A stretch of DNA of 64,000 nt, taken from contig CAMZMU010000107.1 in NCBI GenBank assembly GCA_947311845.1, forward strand, positions 22,314,359-22,378,358, in the 5' to 3' direction. Positions 42,166-54,425 of this stretch are shown here, one piece after another. Source of the stretch: Poa pratensis. Its lineage: Eukaryota > Streptophyta > Magnoliopsida > Poales > Poaceae. The notes under the pieces are model-generated. The model worked only from the letters and a program-made list of their open reading frames with translations. It did not search any database and had not been told where the DNA came from. Numbering within the stretch: position 1 is the stretch's first letter; each line of letters opens with the position of its first letter. The position numbers were made by a program, and so were the translations under genes.

Positions 42166-42520
42166 AACCATTTTTTTTTTAAGAGTACATATTAATATCG
42201 CGGAGATAGCAATTACACCCTGCAACAACTCAATAGACTAATGGCATAACGGATGCACCTAGCCAAAAAAAGAAGAAGAATGTAAAAAAGAAAAGTCCTT
42301 GCAGCAGCAGCAGCACAACCAGTACCAAGACAACAACTGATGTCCAAGTTCTCCAAAAGCAACGCAAAAAAATGAGCCATTCATAGCTCAACTAGTTCAT
42401 AAAGTCTTCTACATTGTCGACACGAGGAATAAGAAAGAGACACGTAGTTATGCCCTAAGAAAGGAGCATTGTCGATGTTTGACGACGTGGTCCCCAAGGA
42501 AGATTACAACATGATCATGT
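42166..42520 (-). mobile_element. LINE 3' end (fragment)
   Basis: On the minus strand the sequence runs GTGCATCCGTTATGCC, then GTTGCAGGGTGTAATTGCTA, and ends in a run of A (poly(T) at 42171-42180 on the + strand). This is the form of grass LINE 3' ends. No coding part was identified and the 5' limit is arbitrary. Confidence 0.45.
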
Positions 42521-43044
42521 ACATGAAAATATTGTTGTAAATGGATAGAAAATTCATATTTTACTACTTATTTAACCCTTTGTCTTATATGCTAGAAAGT
42601 ATATGAGAATTCGGGCAGAAATAAGAGCTGTTGCAATGGCAAAGATTCCTGATTAGAAAAAGGAGATGATGGTGGGGAACATCTCATATCACACAGTATA
42701 TGAACAGGCATGCACGAGCACAAAAGCAACGGATGAGATGAAATCCAAGAAAATTTGAAAAATAGTGATTACCTAGGGCACATTAGGCTTCACACCTGGC
42801 ATCAAATGCAAAGATGTTCTAGTTTACAGCAGTAACAGAGACTATGACACCAAACATGAGGGGAAACAAGAATGAAGACCGCATTGCATAGAGTCTCATA
42901 CAGAACACAACACTTTGCTTCCAGGAAAAGAATGACAGGAAAAATGGATGGGAAGGAACTGCAAGAACAGGAGCCGACGCAGGCGAAGGCCCTCTGCTCC
43001 TAGGTGGGTGCGGGTGTACGTAGTAGCAGGGCTTGGGTTTTCAT
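42521..43044. other. Downstream region of the ADF gene
   Basis: AT-rich and non-coding. It should hold the 3' UTR and polyadenylation site of the gene at 43045; no clear AATAAA was fixed. Confidence 0.4.
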
Positions 43045-44660
43045 TTAGAGAGCTCGCGCCTTAACGATGTCCATGCTCATCTCGCTCGGGTCAGTCGCCT
43101 GTAGCTCCACCTGTATGCCCTCGAGCTCCCTCTTGAAGCGGTCCTTGGAGCTCGCGTACAACATCTTGCTCCTCACCCTTGATGTGTCAGGAGCCCTGCA
43201 GAAGAAATAGCACGACGCACAACAAGGCTGCTTCAGTGTTCAGCTGAAAATAGCAGGAGGCAGTTGCGAGGTTACACGATCATGCTTAAGGAATTTACAA
43301 TGTCACAGTAGATTTGTTCATGTCAAGACACAACATTACTGAAATCAGGAAGTAGCTGGTTAGAACAAACAGCTTGTGGCTATTTGGGGAGTCTTAATTC
43401 GGAATCCATGCTGACAAATGGACACAAATGATCACTATGATATACGAGAAAAATATGAAGGCACTTCTTCCTTGCTGTTAGCATCTGTAACACAAAGTTG
43501 AATTAATAACTTAATATCAATTTCTTGAAATGCTAATATCAACTTCTTGAGATGCTACACAGTTTGGGTGAATGGTGAGACAATGGGCCAAAACTACTGT
43601 AACAACGATAAAAGCTATGTAGCATCGCAAACCTATCCTATCGACATTGTTCAACTACCCCGTGACCATATGGTCTCAATTTTGTCAGCAAAGACTTGTG
43701 CCAAGTTAAGTTTTAATTGAAGGTGTCCTCTAGTCTTCTAAACTCATGCTCATAGATGACTTAAATTTTTCAAAATATAAGGTCAGGCATTCAAGTGGCA
43801 AAACTAAGAGACAACATCCTTAAGTTAAATTTTTGAATGTACAAAGATGTGTGGTGTCATATTTCCTGATTAGATGTATGCTTCAATATTCCCTGTGGTA
43901 AATAGGCTAGTAAGTTCATTCCCGGTTTCTTTCCAAGCGGATCTAAAAAATTACAGGGTCTGCTCATCAGCATCATATTAAATAAATTTCCGCGTGTTCT
44001 TAGATACTCCTAACAGATTAGATACGTTAATTTTCTCAAGAACAAGTGGCAAAGGTGTTTTGTTATATATCTCGTAGAAGCCAAATGGCACAAGGAAATA
44101 TCAAACTGCACTGATCTAACATGCATAGCGGATTTGTTCAGATTGAATCCCATCTTATTTGAGAAATTATACCAGCAATTGCCATTCATAAGATCCGATA
44201 AAAAAACATATTATAACTGAAACATACTATGGAAAGGGAACACTATATAATCATAAATCAAAAATAAATGTCGTCTGAAAGTTGTTACCAAGAGATGAAG
44301 AAGATCTTGCTCTTCTGGCAGTTCTCATCAGTGACGAAGTCAAAATCAAACACCGCGTAGCGACACTCATCAGCAGGCAAGCAGGCTGCGAAATCATCAT
44401 AGCTCTCATTAGGCTGCCCCAGCCTGTCCACCACCACCTGTTGCACCTTCTCGTTGATCTTGAACACGATAAAGCGCAAGGTCCTCTTTGCCTTAAGTTC
44501 TTGGAACTTGAGTTTGCATTCGTCGCAAACAGCCATTCCCGACGCAGAATTCGACTTACAAGAAGGAATCCCCATAACATATTAACATACACCACCCGTT
44601 ATAAGGAAACAATTTCTTCAACAACATTCCATAAGAATTAGATGGGGCCGTACTCACCAT
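43045..44660 (-). CDS. ADF: Actin-depolymerizing factor (ADF/cofilin)
   Basis: Binds G- and F-actin and severs and depolymerizes filaments in the cytoplasm. Three coding exons: 44660-44658 (ATG only), 44554-44289 and 43195-43045. The intron directly after the ATG (ATG/GTGAGT) is a hallmark of plant ADF genes. The protein of about 139 residues is the usual length: [17 protein letters not shown], then [33 protein letters not shown] and [13 protein letters not shown] (actin-binding helix), ending [11 protein letters not shown]. The regulatory serine stands near the N-terminus (SGMAV). It is the only host gene here with no frame break. Class within the family is not assigned. Confidence 0.92.
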
Positions 44661-44806
44661 GGTTGATGCTTTCTTTTTTTTCCCTTCCTTACTACCTTTC
44701 TTCGGTTGAGAAACGAACAGCAGCGACGGGGAGAGGAAGGGAGGGGATGTGCAGCAGCAGAAGGAGGGGCAAGATTTGAAGGCCAGAAAGAGAGGAGGGG
44801 GGAGGC

Positions 44807-44819
44807 AAAATATAGGGAT
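44807..44819 (-). promoter_or_regulatory. Likely TATA box of the ADF gene
   Basis: On the minus strand CCCTATATTTTGCC lies about 150 bases before the ATG and is followed by a C/T-rich stretch suited to a leader. Position and composition fit; there is no transcript evidence. Confidence 0.45.
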
Positions 44820-45208
44820 GGCAGGGATGGGCAATCCAGATGGAAGCCTGCATGAAGCCACTACGTTCGGGGAGGGCCATTTGACCAAGCACGTCCCCTC
44901 CTTTGGTGTGTGAGAACCAAAAACACTGTGTCCAACCAATATGCGCGCCACCACCCGTCCCTATAATAGACAGACCCTCGCTCAGCAAAAATCATTTCAA
45001 CATCAAAACAAATGTGTTATGTATTTACTCTAAGAATTTTTTTTTTCTTTTTCTATCAGATATTGTATGTGACCTGTGTCTTTGGTGTGCATGGCAGTTT
45101 TGTCTGCTTGCAGCAGGAAGAGTTTTTCTTAGCCCTGGAGATACGATTTTCCCAACTGCTAGCATATACATCAAAGAAAGACAGCTTTGATCTATCTGAA
45201 ACAACATT

Positions 45209-47176
45209 CTATAACATTGCTGTTTGGCATTGTTCAGACCTTGCCTCAACCAAACTAGATCCCGGTTCTTTGCTAAGACCCTTTGCCTCCATCACTCTCC
45301 ACACATCCTGAACATCCTTCCATCTGCCAGCTGCAGCATATATGTTTCCAAGCAGCACGCGATTTCCGGTGTTCTCCGGGTCAAGCTCAAATAAATGCTT
45401 CGCCGCAATCTCCCCAAACTCGATATTCTTGTGTAGAACACAAGCACCCAGCAGGGAACCCCACACCGAGGTGCTGGGCTCAAATGGCATGTCTTTGATG
45501 AGGCCGTAGGCCTCCTTAATCCTCCCAGCACGACCAACCATGTCGACCAAGGACGAGTAGTGCTCGACATTTGGCATGATGCTATGAACGTTACGCATGT
45601 CCTCAAACAGCTGAAGGCCTTTCTCTACCATGCCGGCATGGCTACAAGCGTACATCAAAGAGGCGTAGGTCACGGTATTTGGCTTCACCCCTAACTCCAC
45701 CATCCTGTCGTATAGCAGGATGGCAGTTCGGGCATGCCCGTGTATACCGTACCCAGCAATGACCGTGGTCCAGGCAACAACATCCTTTTCAGGTAGCCCG
45801 TAGAAGAGCGTCCATGCCATGTCCAAGCCACCTGCCTTGGCATACACATCGATTAAACCAGTTGCAGTCTCTGTGGTCCGAAGAAATCCGAGAGTCAGCA
45901 AGTAACAGTGGATATTCGCCGCTTGTCTCAGGTCCGCAGATTCTGCATAGGCCGGGAGGATGCTTGCAAGTGTTGCAGATCTAGGCGCACCGATTCTGCA
46001 ATCATACGCTTGAACAATCCTATAGCTTTCTTCTCTTGTTTACCACGAGTATAACCAGAGATGGCGGCATTCCATGTTTCTGTCCGCCGTGAGCCATTTT
46101 CAAGTGTCAACTCTATCATCTTCATCTTATGGCACTTCGCATAAGCGTCAATAAGTGCAGTCTCGACAATGATGTCTGATTGAAGCCCAAGTCGAATGCA
46201 CAATGCGTGCGTGGACTTTGCATGCTTCTCTGACGGCAAGCTAGAACAAGCCGAGAGTAGATACGCCATGGTCACTCCATTGGGCCATGGCGCACCACTG
46301 GTCATCAGCATGTCACAACCAAGAGAAAATGCCTCGTTCACGCGGTCATTCAGCACATATGCACCAATCATCACCGTCCAAGAAACAACATTCTTATCAT
46401 ATTCATGGTCGTCAAACACCCTTCGTGCATCCTCCAATCTCCCGCACTTCCCGTACATATCAATCAGTGCGTTTTTCACCGCGGCATAGTCCCCCAGGCC
46501 TCTCTCCTCAACCAACCGGTGCACCGCTCTCCCAATGCTCAAATTCTTGACTCGCGCACAAGCTGGCAGTACGGACACAACCGTGGCACGGTCAACCACA
46601 GTACCATGACCAACCATCTCGCCAAACACCTCCAGCGCCCTTTCTGCACAGCCATTCCTGACGCAGCCGGCAATCACCGCATTCCAGGACACGACTGTAC
46701 GGTTCTGCATCACGTCAAACACCGCCTCCGCTTCGGCAACATGTCCGCACTCATGTACATGGAAATCAGTGCATTCTGCACGTAGGCGTCGCCGCCGAAG
46801 CCAGCGGCGAGCGCGCGACTGTGCACAGCGCGCCCATGACGGCTGAGGCGGAGGCCGGTGCAGGCCTTGGCTGCGAAGGGAAAGGTGAGGTGGTCGAAGG
46901 AGCGCATCCGAGCGTAAAGAGCGACGGCATCTTTGTGGTGGCCGAGGTCGGTGTAGGAGCGGAGGAGGAGTTGGCCAAGGAGACGGGAGGTGGGTGAGGC
47001 ATTTGCCCGAGCAGGTTGTGGGCATCGGAGGGGAGGCCGCACGCGCAATACAACATGAAGAGAGGATAAAGACTGCTGTAGTGGAGGTGGCCGGACGTTA
47101 GGAGGAGGGCGTGAAGCTGGATGGTGGTGGTCGGAGCGAGCGGGGTCGAGTTCTTGGAGTGGAGGAGGCGAGGCAT
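45209..47176 (-). CDS. Pentatricopeptide repeat protein (PLS type)
   Basis: RNA-binding protein of mitochondria or plastids, intronless as usual. Repeats are evident throughout: NALISMYM, TVVSWNAVIAGCVRNG, VKNALIDMYGKCGRLEDARR, VVSWTVMIGAYV, DVVAWTTVIAGYGIHG, TYASLMYACSHAGMVEKG, then an E-type end (EPSTSVWGSLLGAC, ENTGNRVLLGNIYAAAGRWK). No DYW domain. The layout recalls Arabidopsis At5g39350 from memory. Three single-base losses shift the frame, near 47000, 46751 and 45980; with them the length is 657 codons including stop. The start is the first ATG of a frame that reads directly into the repeats. It starts 225 bp downstream of the MCTP stop codon, on the same strand. Confidence 0.85.
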
Positions 47177-47401
47177 TGCCGGACGAGCGGGCTGGGTCTC
47201 ATTCAGGAATAGACAGAGCGGAGGAGGGTGTTCGGGTCTGCCTGTCTCGGAGTAATTAATAAAGCTTTTAAAAGCCGACTGCGATCTGTTGAGGTAGTTG
47301 ACTTATCTTGACCTTTTCAATTACAGACACGTGGCACCGTACTGCAAAGGTAACGGCAAGAAAATCTAAAATTTGACGAAAACAGTTCAATCTTGCCCCG
47401 A
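47177..47401. other. Short spacer between MCTP and PPR genes
   Basis: Only 225 bp separate the MCTP stop from the PPR start. The spacer must hold the MCTP 3' UTR and the PPR promoter. No TATA box or poly(A) signal is clear. Confidence 0.5.
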
Positions 47402-49729
47402 TTAAAGCAGGCAATCGACCTTGCAGGGCAGGCGGCGGAAGAAGTTGGACGGCACGTCGGGCAGCCTCTGCCGGAGTGTCGGGTGGCGCATCAGGTAGAA
47501 CCCTGTCAACAGCGCCACCGCCTGGAACGGCGCGACGAACGTGACCACGGCACAGCACAAGCAGAGCAGCATGTACATGGTCGTGGCGCGGGGGTCTCGC
47601 CAGGTCATGACGCACCGCGCGCGCTCCACATGCCCCGCCACGTCGCCGACCATCTCCTGTATCCGCGCCCCGAGGCTCCTCAGCCTGTCGTACCGCATGC
47701 GCACCACCTCGTGCGGCCGCGCCGTCGGGAACTCGTCGAACTCCTCGTCGAGCTCGTCCGGGTGCGCCGTCTCGGCGTGCGACACCTTGGTGTCCACGTG
47801 CCACGGGTGCCTCGGCCGGCGCCGGTAGCTCCACAGGCCCAGGCAGAACTTGTAGAGGAAGAAGGTGGGCAGGATGAGGTTGGGGCAGCACACCAGCATG
47901 GCGTAGATGATGTGGACCGCCACCGTCGTCACCGGGTTTCTCCAGCGGCACACGTCGACGAACCACTTCACCGCCGCGAACAGCGGCGCGAGCGCGGACA
48001 TGATGCGGAAGAAGTGGGCCTTGCTGCGCCGCATGCTCCACCGGTGCGCGTGCGCCTCGCAGAGGTGCTCGACGCACTCCCGGCGCAGCGGAAGGTCAGC
48101 CCGGCCCAGCCGGTGCGCGATGACCGCCACCGCCTCCCGCCGCAGCCTCTCCTGCTGCACCACGGACAGCGGGCAGTGGTAGTGCATCGCCGGCAGGTGC
48201 GGCCGCGCGTACGTCTGGAGCAGGCCCAGCGTCGACGTGCTCGAGAAGCGCACGGCGAGGTGGAGTTCCCCCATCTTCTTGATGCCGCCGCCGTGGAGGG
48301 ATATAAGCGGGTACGCGTGCGTGTGGATGCGGCCGGTCTCCAGCGTCGAGAGCCGGATGCGCACCTTGCCGAGGAGGACGTCCCTGACGGGATCGCCGGT
48401 CACGAGGCCGCCGCTATCGCCGATCTGGCAGTTGTGGAAGACGGCGACGGTGAGCACGGTGCAGTGGTCGTGCACCTCCCAGAAGCACTGCTGGTGGAAC
48501 CGCGGCGCGAGGCTGTCGATCACCGTCTGCGTGCGGAACCACTTGCTGCCGTACTTGGCCACGCAGTAGGTGTCGCAGGAGCCTCGCCCGTGGCGCGTGC
48601 GCAGGGCGCTGAGGCCGAAGCGTTGTGGATGCCGAGCTCGACAAGGCCAATGGGCGGACGCCCATGCCAGAGCTCCCTCGCCGCCGGGCGGACGTCGCTC
48701 AGGTAGTGGATAGGCTCTGACAGTACCCTGTATCCGCCCTCGAGGCAGAGCCGGACGCGTACCTTGGTTGAAAACTTCTCGATTTTGGTGGCTCCCTCTG
48801 GTTGCACCAAATTGTACCATCTTGGGCGAATCGGGCGTGCGTCCCACCGGCGTTCGAAGTCCGTGAAGGGAATGTGGACGTGGCCGATGACCTCCTCCTT
48901 ATCGACCTTGACGCGGTCCTCGACGGAGATGATGAGGTGATCCTCGAACGGCTCGGCGGCGACGAAGAGGTGGTCCTCGTTCCAGCCGTAGGACGGCAGC
49001 CGGGAGACGACCGTCTTGGTCCTGAGCACCTGCGTGGAGACGCGCGACCGCACGAACAGCTCGCCGACGCGGGCCTTGTCCACGAACTCGACGTCGTGGG
49101 CCTCGATGACGTTCACGCGCACGTACCACAGCCGGGGCACCGCGTACTGCTTGCACCGGATGTGCGCGGCGAGGTCGGCGTCCACGGCGAAGGCGGCGTC
49201 CGCGTGCACGGCCAGCGGGAAGCACTCGTCGGCCTGCGTTCCGACCCACAGCGCCACCATCACCTCCCCGCCGCGCTCCCGTTCTTGTCGAAGACGTGGT
49301 GCCACTGCGGCGCGAGCGCGCTGTCGGGGGCACGCGCACCGGCACGTCGCCCAGGTCGAAGCGCGCGCGCCCGACGTACTCGCCCGCGGCGAAGCCCCGG
49401 CCGCGGACGAGCACCTCCAGGAAGGACGCCTGGATCCGCTCCCTGGAGAAGGCGAACACGTCGTTCCACTCGGGCCCCACGGTCTTCTCGATGTGGCGCG
49501 TGGTGCAGGAGTAGCTCCCGAGCTTTATCTCGGCGAGCGGGTCGAACTCGGCGCCCCACCTGAGCTCCCGCGCCTTGACGACGCGCACGTAGAGGTACTC
49601 CATCCTCTCGACCAGGTCGTACCCTCCTGTCCGGCCGCCGGGGAGGCGGGGCCTCGTCTCCTTGATGCCGAACTCATCGTACGGCGGCAGCGGGCCGAAG
49701 GGGCCAAACCTCGGCAAGACGCCGGCCAT
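47402..49729 (-). CDS. MCTP: Multiple C2 domain and transmembrane region protein (MCTP)
   Basis: Family of ER/plasmodesmata tethers that includes FTIP1 and QUIRKY. Intronless. Three C2 domains: around MEYLYVRVVKARELR (residue 43 on), LWYVRVNVIEAHDVEF, and GLVELGIHNA with GSCDTYCVAKYGSKWFRTQT. The last part is the PRT_C membrane region with VAVHIIYAMLVCCPNLILPT, then MTWRDPRATTMYMLL and the closing hairpin FYLMRHPTLRQRLPDVPSNF. The end NFFRRLPCKVDCLL is typical. Three single-base losses, near 49328 (C run), 49279 (G run) and 48620; with them it is 777 codons including stop, normal for three-C2 members. The N-terminus PPYDEFGIKETRP confirms the start. Confidence 0.9.
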
Positions 49730-49998
49730 GGTGATCGTGGCTCGGAAGAGCTAGCGATGCTGATCGAGTGACTCGGTGAGGATGTCGGGAGTTCTTACTT
49801 ATGTGCGTTCTGCGATCTGGCCACCAAACGGCCTACGTCGTGCGCGGTGAGCGCATGCAGGCCCTTTTTGGGTTGGTGATCGACGCGGTGGGTGTGTTTG
49901 CTGTGGGACGTTGGGTGATCTACTGAGTTTAGTTGTTCAGAGTACATTAGTTCGTGGAATATTAGGAATTAGGTAGTGCATTACTTGGGCAGAGTATC
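49730..49998. other. MCTP upstream region
   Basis: Non-coding, ending at the target duplication of the LINE. The LINE inserted about 270 bp upstream of the MCTP start, so it separates the gene from more distal promoter sequence. Confidence 0.5.
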
Positions 49999-52199
49999 GA
50001 TCATGGCGTGTGGAGGCCTTAATCACTTTACTGCCAAAGAAGGAAGGGGCTGTGGAGGTGTGCGAGTTTCGCCCGATCAGTCTGGTTCACAGCTTCGCCA
50101 AGATTGTTTCGAAGGCGATGGCGGCTCGGATTGCCAAACCCCTCCCCCAGCTAGTAGACTGCAACCAGAGCGCATTTGTACAAGGGCGAGCTATTCAGGA
50201 CAATTTCTTCATGGTGAAGCAATCCATCAAAAATCTACATCGCCGCCGCTCACCAGCCTTGATGCTGAAATTGGATGTCGCAAAAGCGTTCGACTCAGTT
50301 GCGTGGCCTTTTCTCATACAGGTTTTGAGACAGAGGGGGTTTGGGCCACGAATGCTTGCCCGCCTAGCTACGATGTTGTCCACGGCATCCACGAGAGTTC
50401 TTGTGAATGGAAGCGCGGGAGACCAGTTCTGGCACGGCCGTGGGCTTAGGCAAGGAGACCCCAGCTCCCCGATGTTCTTTATACTCGTCATGGACGTGCT
50501 CAACGCCGTCTTCAAGTTAGCGGAAGAGGCGGGTCTGTTTGCCCCTTTGTCAGATTGTGGAGTGCGCCATCGCCTGTCGCTGTTTGCTGATGATGTAGTT
50601 TTGTTCATTAAGCCAGTAGTGGAGGAGGCGACAGCGGCAATTCAGCTGCTTGAACTGTTTGGGGGTGCCTCGGGATTGCGGTGCAACCTAGCAAAGAGCT
50701 CCGCATCGCCGATTCGGTGTGAGGGGATCGACTTACAACCAATCCTGCAGGTGCTTGGGTGCCCAATTAAGCAGTTCCCGATCCAATACCTGGGACTGCC
50801 GCTGTCTATTGGGCGCTTGTCAAAAGCGGATCTCCAGCCGCTGGTGGATGGCATTGCGAGACACGTCCCCGCGTGGAAGGCCTCTTTGTTGCAGAAGAGC
50901 GGAAGGCTTGTGCTGATTGATTCTACCTTATCGGCCACACCAGTATACCACATGTTATCCCTTGATCTCCCTCCATGGTTCTTCGTCTGTGCGGAGAAGA
51001 TTTTGCGGGGCTTTTTCTGGTCAGCGTCGACGGAAGCACGGAGGGGTCAATGTGTCGTGGCCTGGCGCACTGTATGCCTCCGAAGGATTTGGGGGGGCTG
51101 GGAATTAAGAATTTGCGACTGATGAACCATGCGTTGAGAGCGCGATGGCGCTGGCCGCAGATGACGGATGCAGCGAAGCCATGGCAAGGCCTGGAATTCA
51201 GATTGGCGCAGGAAGCGGAAGATCTGTGCATGGCGTGCACCCGCTGTGAGTTGGGGAACGGTAGGAAGCTGAAATTTTGGACGAGCAGATGGGTGGATGG
51301 GCAAAGCATCGAGCAGATCGCACCCAACTTGGTGAAATTCGTCAGTCCAGAGGCCTTGCAAATCTCAGTAGCGGAGGCGCTGCCGGATCGCCGGTGGGTG
51401 ACTGGCATCAGGGGCGCCCCTTCAATCCCTGCCATTGCAGAATTTCTGGACGTCTGGGACACGATTGCGGACAGACAGTTGACGGCGGACGAGGACAGGT
51501 TCGTGTGGAAGCTGACGGCGAATGGTGTCTACTCCTCTCGATCTGCGTATGCCGCCTTCTTCCTGGGCAGGACGAGCTTCCCGGCAGCGGAGGAACTCTG
51601 GGCGTCCGGGGCGCCTCTACTCCACAAGTTGCACATGTGGTTCGCGCTGCGAGGCCGGCTGTGGACGGCGGATAGGTTGGCGCGGCGTGGCCTTGAGCAC
51701 CCGGCCGCCTGCCCGTTATGCTGCCAGGAGCAAGAAACTGCAGAACACTTGACGGTGCAATGCTCTTTTGCTCGGGAAGTTTGGTATTCCATGTTGTTGC
51801 CACTGCGACTCCACCGCTTCACGCCAACGGCGCAATCTGAGCTCGCCGAGTGGTGGTGTTCGATCTCCGCAGCAGTGCCGAAGCGGAGGAGGAAGGACGT
51901 GAGCTCGCTGATCATCTTGGTGTCCAGATGTTTGTGGTTAGAGCGTAACAGCAGAGTGTTCGACAAAGTGGCGTCCATGCCGTGGGTTGTCTGTAAGTCG
52001 ATTAGAGAGGAATGGGAGCTGTGGCTCAAAGCCAAGCTTGTGGAGTGGGTGCAGACGAACGCGAGTAGTTAGTTCGCTGGTTGGGCAGGGAATCGCTTGT
52101 GATCTCCCCAGCTCGGTGTTGAGTTGTAACAACTTCTTCTCTACCTTAATAAAGAAGACACGCAATTCTCTTGCGTGTTCTTGAAGATCATGGCGTGTG
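49999..52199 (+). mobile_element. 5'-truncated L1-type LINE with 14 bp target duplication
   Basis: GATCATGGCGTGTG stands at 49999-50012 and 52186-52199. The body starts inside the reverse transcriptase and ends CTTAATAAAGAAGACACGC...GCGTGTTCTT without a long A tail. Truncated start, intact 3' end and a long duplication are the signature of target-primed reverse transcription. Confidence 0.9.
50013..52072 (+). pseudogene. LINE ORF2: reverse transcriptase and zf-RVT, N-terminus missing
   Basis: Reverse transcriptase motifs in order: PKKEGAVEVCEFRPISLVHS, AFVQGRAIQDN, LDVAKAFDSVAW, GLRQGDPSSPMFFIL and the FADD centre (LSLFADDVVLF). The zf-RVT region follows (WASGAPLLHKLHMWFALRGR, CPLCCQEQETAEHLTVQC). 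The endonuclease is absent because of 5' truncation. One base is missing near 51085, between TVC and PPKDLGGLG. It cannot be active alone. Confidence 0.9.
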
Positions 52200-52394
52200 T
52201 GGGCGGCTGATCAACAAGATTAACAACCACGTTGGCGCGGAATGCTTGGCAGCTTGGGTCAGACTAAGCCCTGGACAGAGCAAATTAGTTAGAAACTTAG
52301 GATAGACGCACGATTTGCATCTCCACTCGTTGGGAGCGGTAGCTTTTATTTTTCAGGTTCCGACTCTTACAAAACTAACTTAGTGCCCGTGCGT
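52200..52394. other. Short spacer between two LINEs
   Basis: No feature recognised; simple intergenic sequence. Confidence 0.4.
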
Positions 52395-53402
52395 TTTTTT
52401 AATCAAAAGGGCTCCCCTGATTTCCTTGAAATCACCATAGAAGTAACAGAGTTCATCATCGCCGGGGCACATAGAGCATGTAAAGTCAGGTAAAAGCAAA
52501 AGCTCCTAATCAACTAAGGCTACAAGTCTTTTTAGAGAGCAACACCCCACGAACCACTTGCAGACCACACAAGCAAAGACCCTACACAACCTTAAATTGC
52601 ATGATCACCATCCTGCAGGTCTCTGCTTGAAGGTCATCGAAATCGATGTCAAGAGGGAAGGCGAAATCGTTTTTCAAGGACAAGCAACCAAAAGTTGATG
52701 TCATCTCATTAAGAACGGATAAGAGAGTTTTACAACAAGGGGTTTACCCTTTTACATCCGCCACCACACATCTAAAAGACTATTCCTCACCTAAATCTGC
52801 ACCAACCTTCGCAGTCCGCCACAGGTTCAGTTCCTCTACTGTCTTCCTGATGATCTCATCCATTGTTGCTTCTTTACCTTAAAAAACCCTCACATTGCGC
52901 TCCAGCCAAAGTCTTCTCATATCCGTGATGATAAGAGTTGCGGTTCTTTTCTTCTTCTTGCTACGTCCATTCGTTAGGGTTTTTACCCACCAGCTTCTGA
53001 TCGGGATTTGACTTGATGGTGTGATATTTGGGTGTTTCCTTGCCTGACAAAGTGAAGGCGAAATCATCGGTCCTGGAGCTATGATGCATCAGACCCGCAA
53101 TTCGAAGGACCTCCCCCATCTTCTTGTTCAACATGATAGCGTGCCTTGCCAGAAGTTCATCCATGGCATTCTTGGAGAGTATTTTCCATTGATCGATGTC
53201 CACTGTTATCCTTCTCCACAGATCCTGCACACCGGGCCAGCTTGTTCCCTGAAAGAACACCTCATGACACAATTTACATAAAGCCCAAAGATCAGCACTA
53301 CAAACTACGTTCACACCAGCATTCTTATTGTTACTCAACCACCAGGAGCAACTAATTAAAATCACAGCCAACATCCAACCCCATCAACTCGGAGATAATA
53401 GG
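52395..53402 (-). mobile_element. Older LINE relic
   Basis: On the minus strand a frame with WALCKLCHEVFFQGTSWPGV and a second one with TATLIITDMRRLWLERNVRVF resemble the zf-RVT end of grass LINE ORF2. The 3' side ends near 52395 with GGAGCCCTTTTGATTAAAAAAACG, an A-rich tail. Frames are broken and no target duplication is visible. Confidence 0.5.
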
Positions 53403-54403
53403 TGACATGGGGATAAAACCCGGGTACCCTAAGACCCACAGAAGATCCCGAGTGAAACACAAATTTAGGTGCCCGGCCGCCTCCAGCTGTCCGGCTAGGC
53501 CAAGCCCGCCTGCCCCGAGCGCAGCCGGACTCCGCCTAGCCAGTCGAAGCGCAGCCGAGCGGCGCGAGCAAGAGGAACTGCAGACTCGTCATCAGCACAG
53601 TTCCAGACAGACAGATAACGACAAGCATCGCCCGCCTTATGCGACCAAGGTCAACGCGGGCAGCCGGATTCGGTTGCTCGCCAACCGGACGACCGGCTGC
53701 CGCGCTCCCACGACGAGCGGAAGACAAGGACCCGTGCTGGGCGGGTGCCGGGGCCGTGCCCGGTATGCCCTCCACGTCGCCTAGGCATGGGCTAAAGCGG
53801 AGCATGGCCTGACGTCTCCCACAGTGCTAAGCAGCCCCGACAGGCGGGAGGCACGGAGCGCTGCCTCGCGCCCGACAAGCTCCCAGGCGCCGCCTACCCG
53901 GTCGGAGGGGTCCGGCACCGCAGCCGGTCAGCCCTCCACGACGACAGGCCTACCCCGACATCTCCTACGCGGCTATGGAGCTCGACTGTGCGAAGCGTAG
54001 CACACTGTGCCGCGGACATGCAGCGTCACGAAGAAACCCCTCTGTAGCCGACACCGGCCGGCTGGCGCGGACCAGCCGGCCCCGCCTGTAAGCCGGACAA
54101 CCAGGCCTATATAAGGTTGTCCGGTGCCCAAGTAGAAGGGGTCGGTCGCCTCATTCTTCTTCCTCCCCACACCCGAACCATGGAACACTCGAACAGCTCA
54201 AGGAGCACCTCTGTACTGTGTCCACCATTGATAGAGAGATCGAGCAGGAGTAGGAGTGTTACCTCCTCCGGGAGGGCTCTGAAACTGGGTACTTCCCGTG
54301 TCCGCGCTCCGGCGCAATCCCTGTGGGTGCCGCTGTTGCAGAACGCTGCCCCCATCCCGATCTTAGCCACCCCGTGGCATATGCCGTGTTCCACACCACG
54401 TCA
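53403..54403 (+). repeat. 5' LTR of the Tat/Retand element
   Basis: The end CCACGTCA at 54403 is fixed by the primer-binding site. The start is placed at TGACATGGGGATAAAACC because Tat LTRs often begin with a similar GGGATA...CCCGGGTACCC stretch; without the second LTR this is not proven. A TATA box TATATAAG lies at 54108-54115. Confidence 0.6.
54108..54115 (+). promoter_or_regulatory. TATA box of the Tat/Retand LTR
   Basis: GGCCTATATAAGGTTG lies about 300 bases before the end of the LTR, followed by a leader-like C/T-rich segment near 54150. Confidence 0.6.
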
Positions 54404-54405
54404 TT

Positions 54406-54423
54406 TGGCGCCCACCGTGGGGC
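54406..54423 (+). other. Primer-binding site of the Tat/Retand element
   Basis: TGGCGCCCACCGTGGGGC directly follows the LTR end and precedes the gag ATG at 54426. This is the common form in Tat elements. Confidence 0.7.
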
Positions 54424-54425
54424 AG

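Noticed and set aside
47393..48706. 437-codon plus-strand frame opposite the MCTP gene
   Set aside because: His/Arg/Val-rich antisense shadow of a GC-rich gene; the minus strand has three C2 domains and the PRT_C region.
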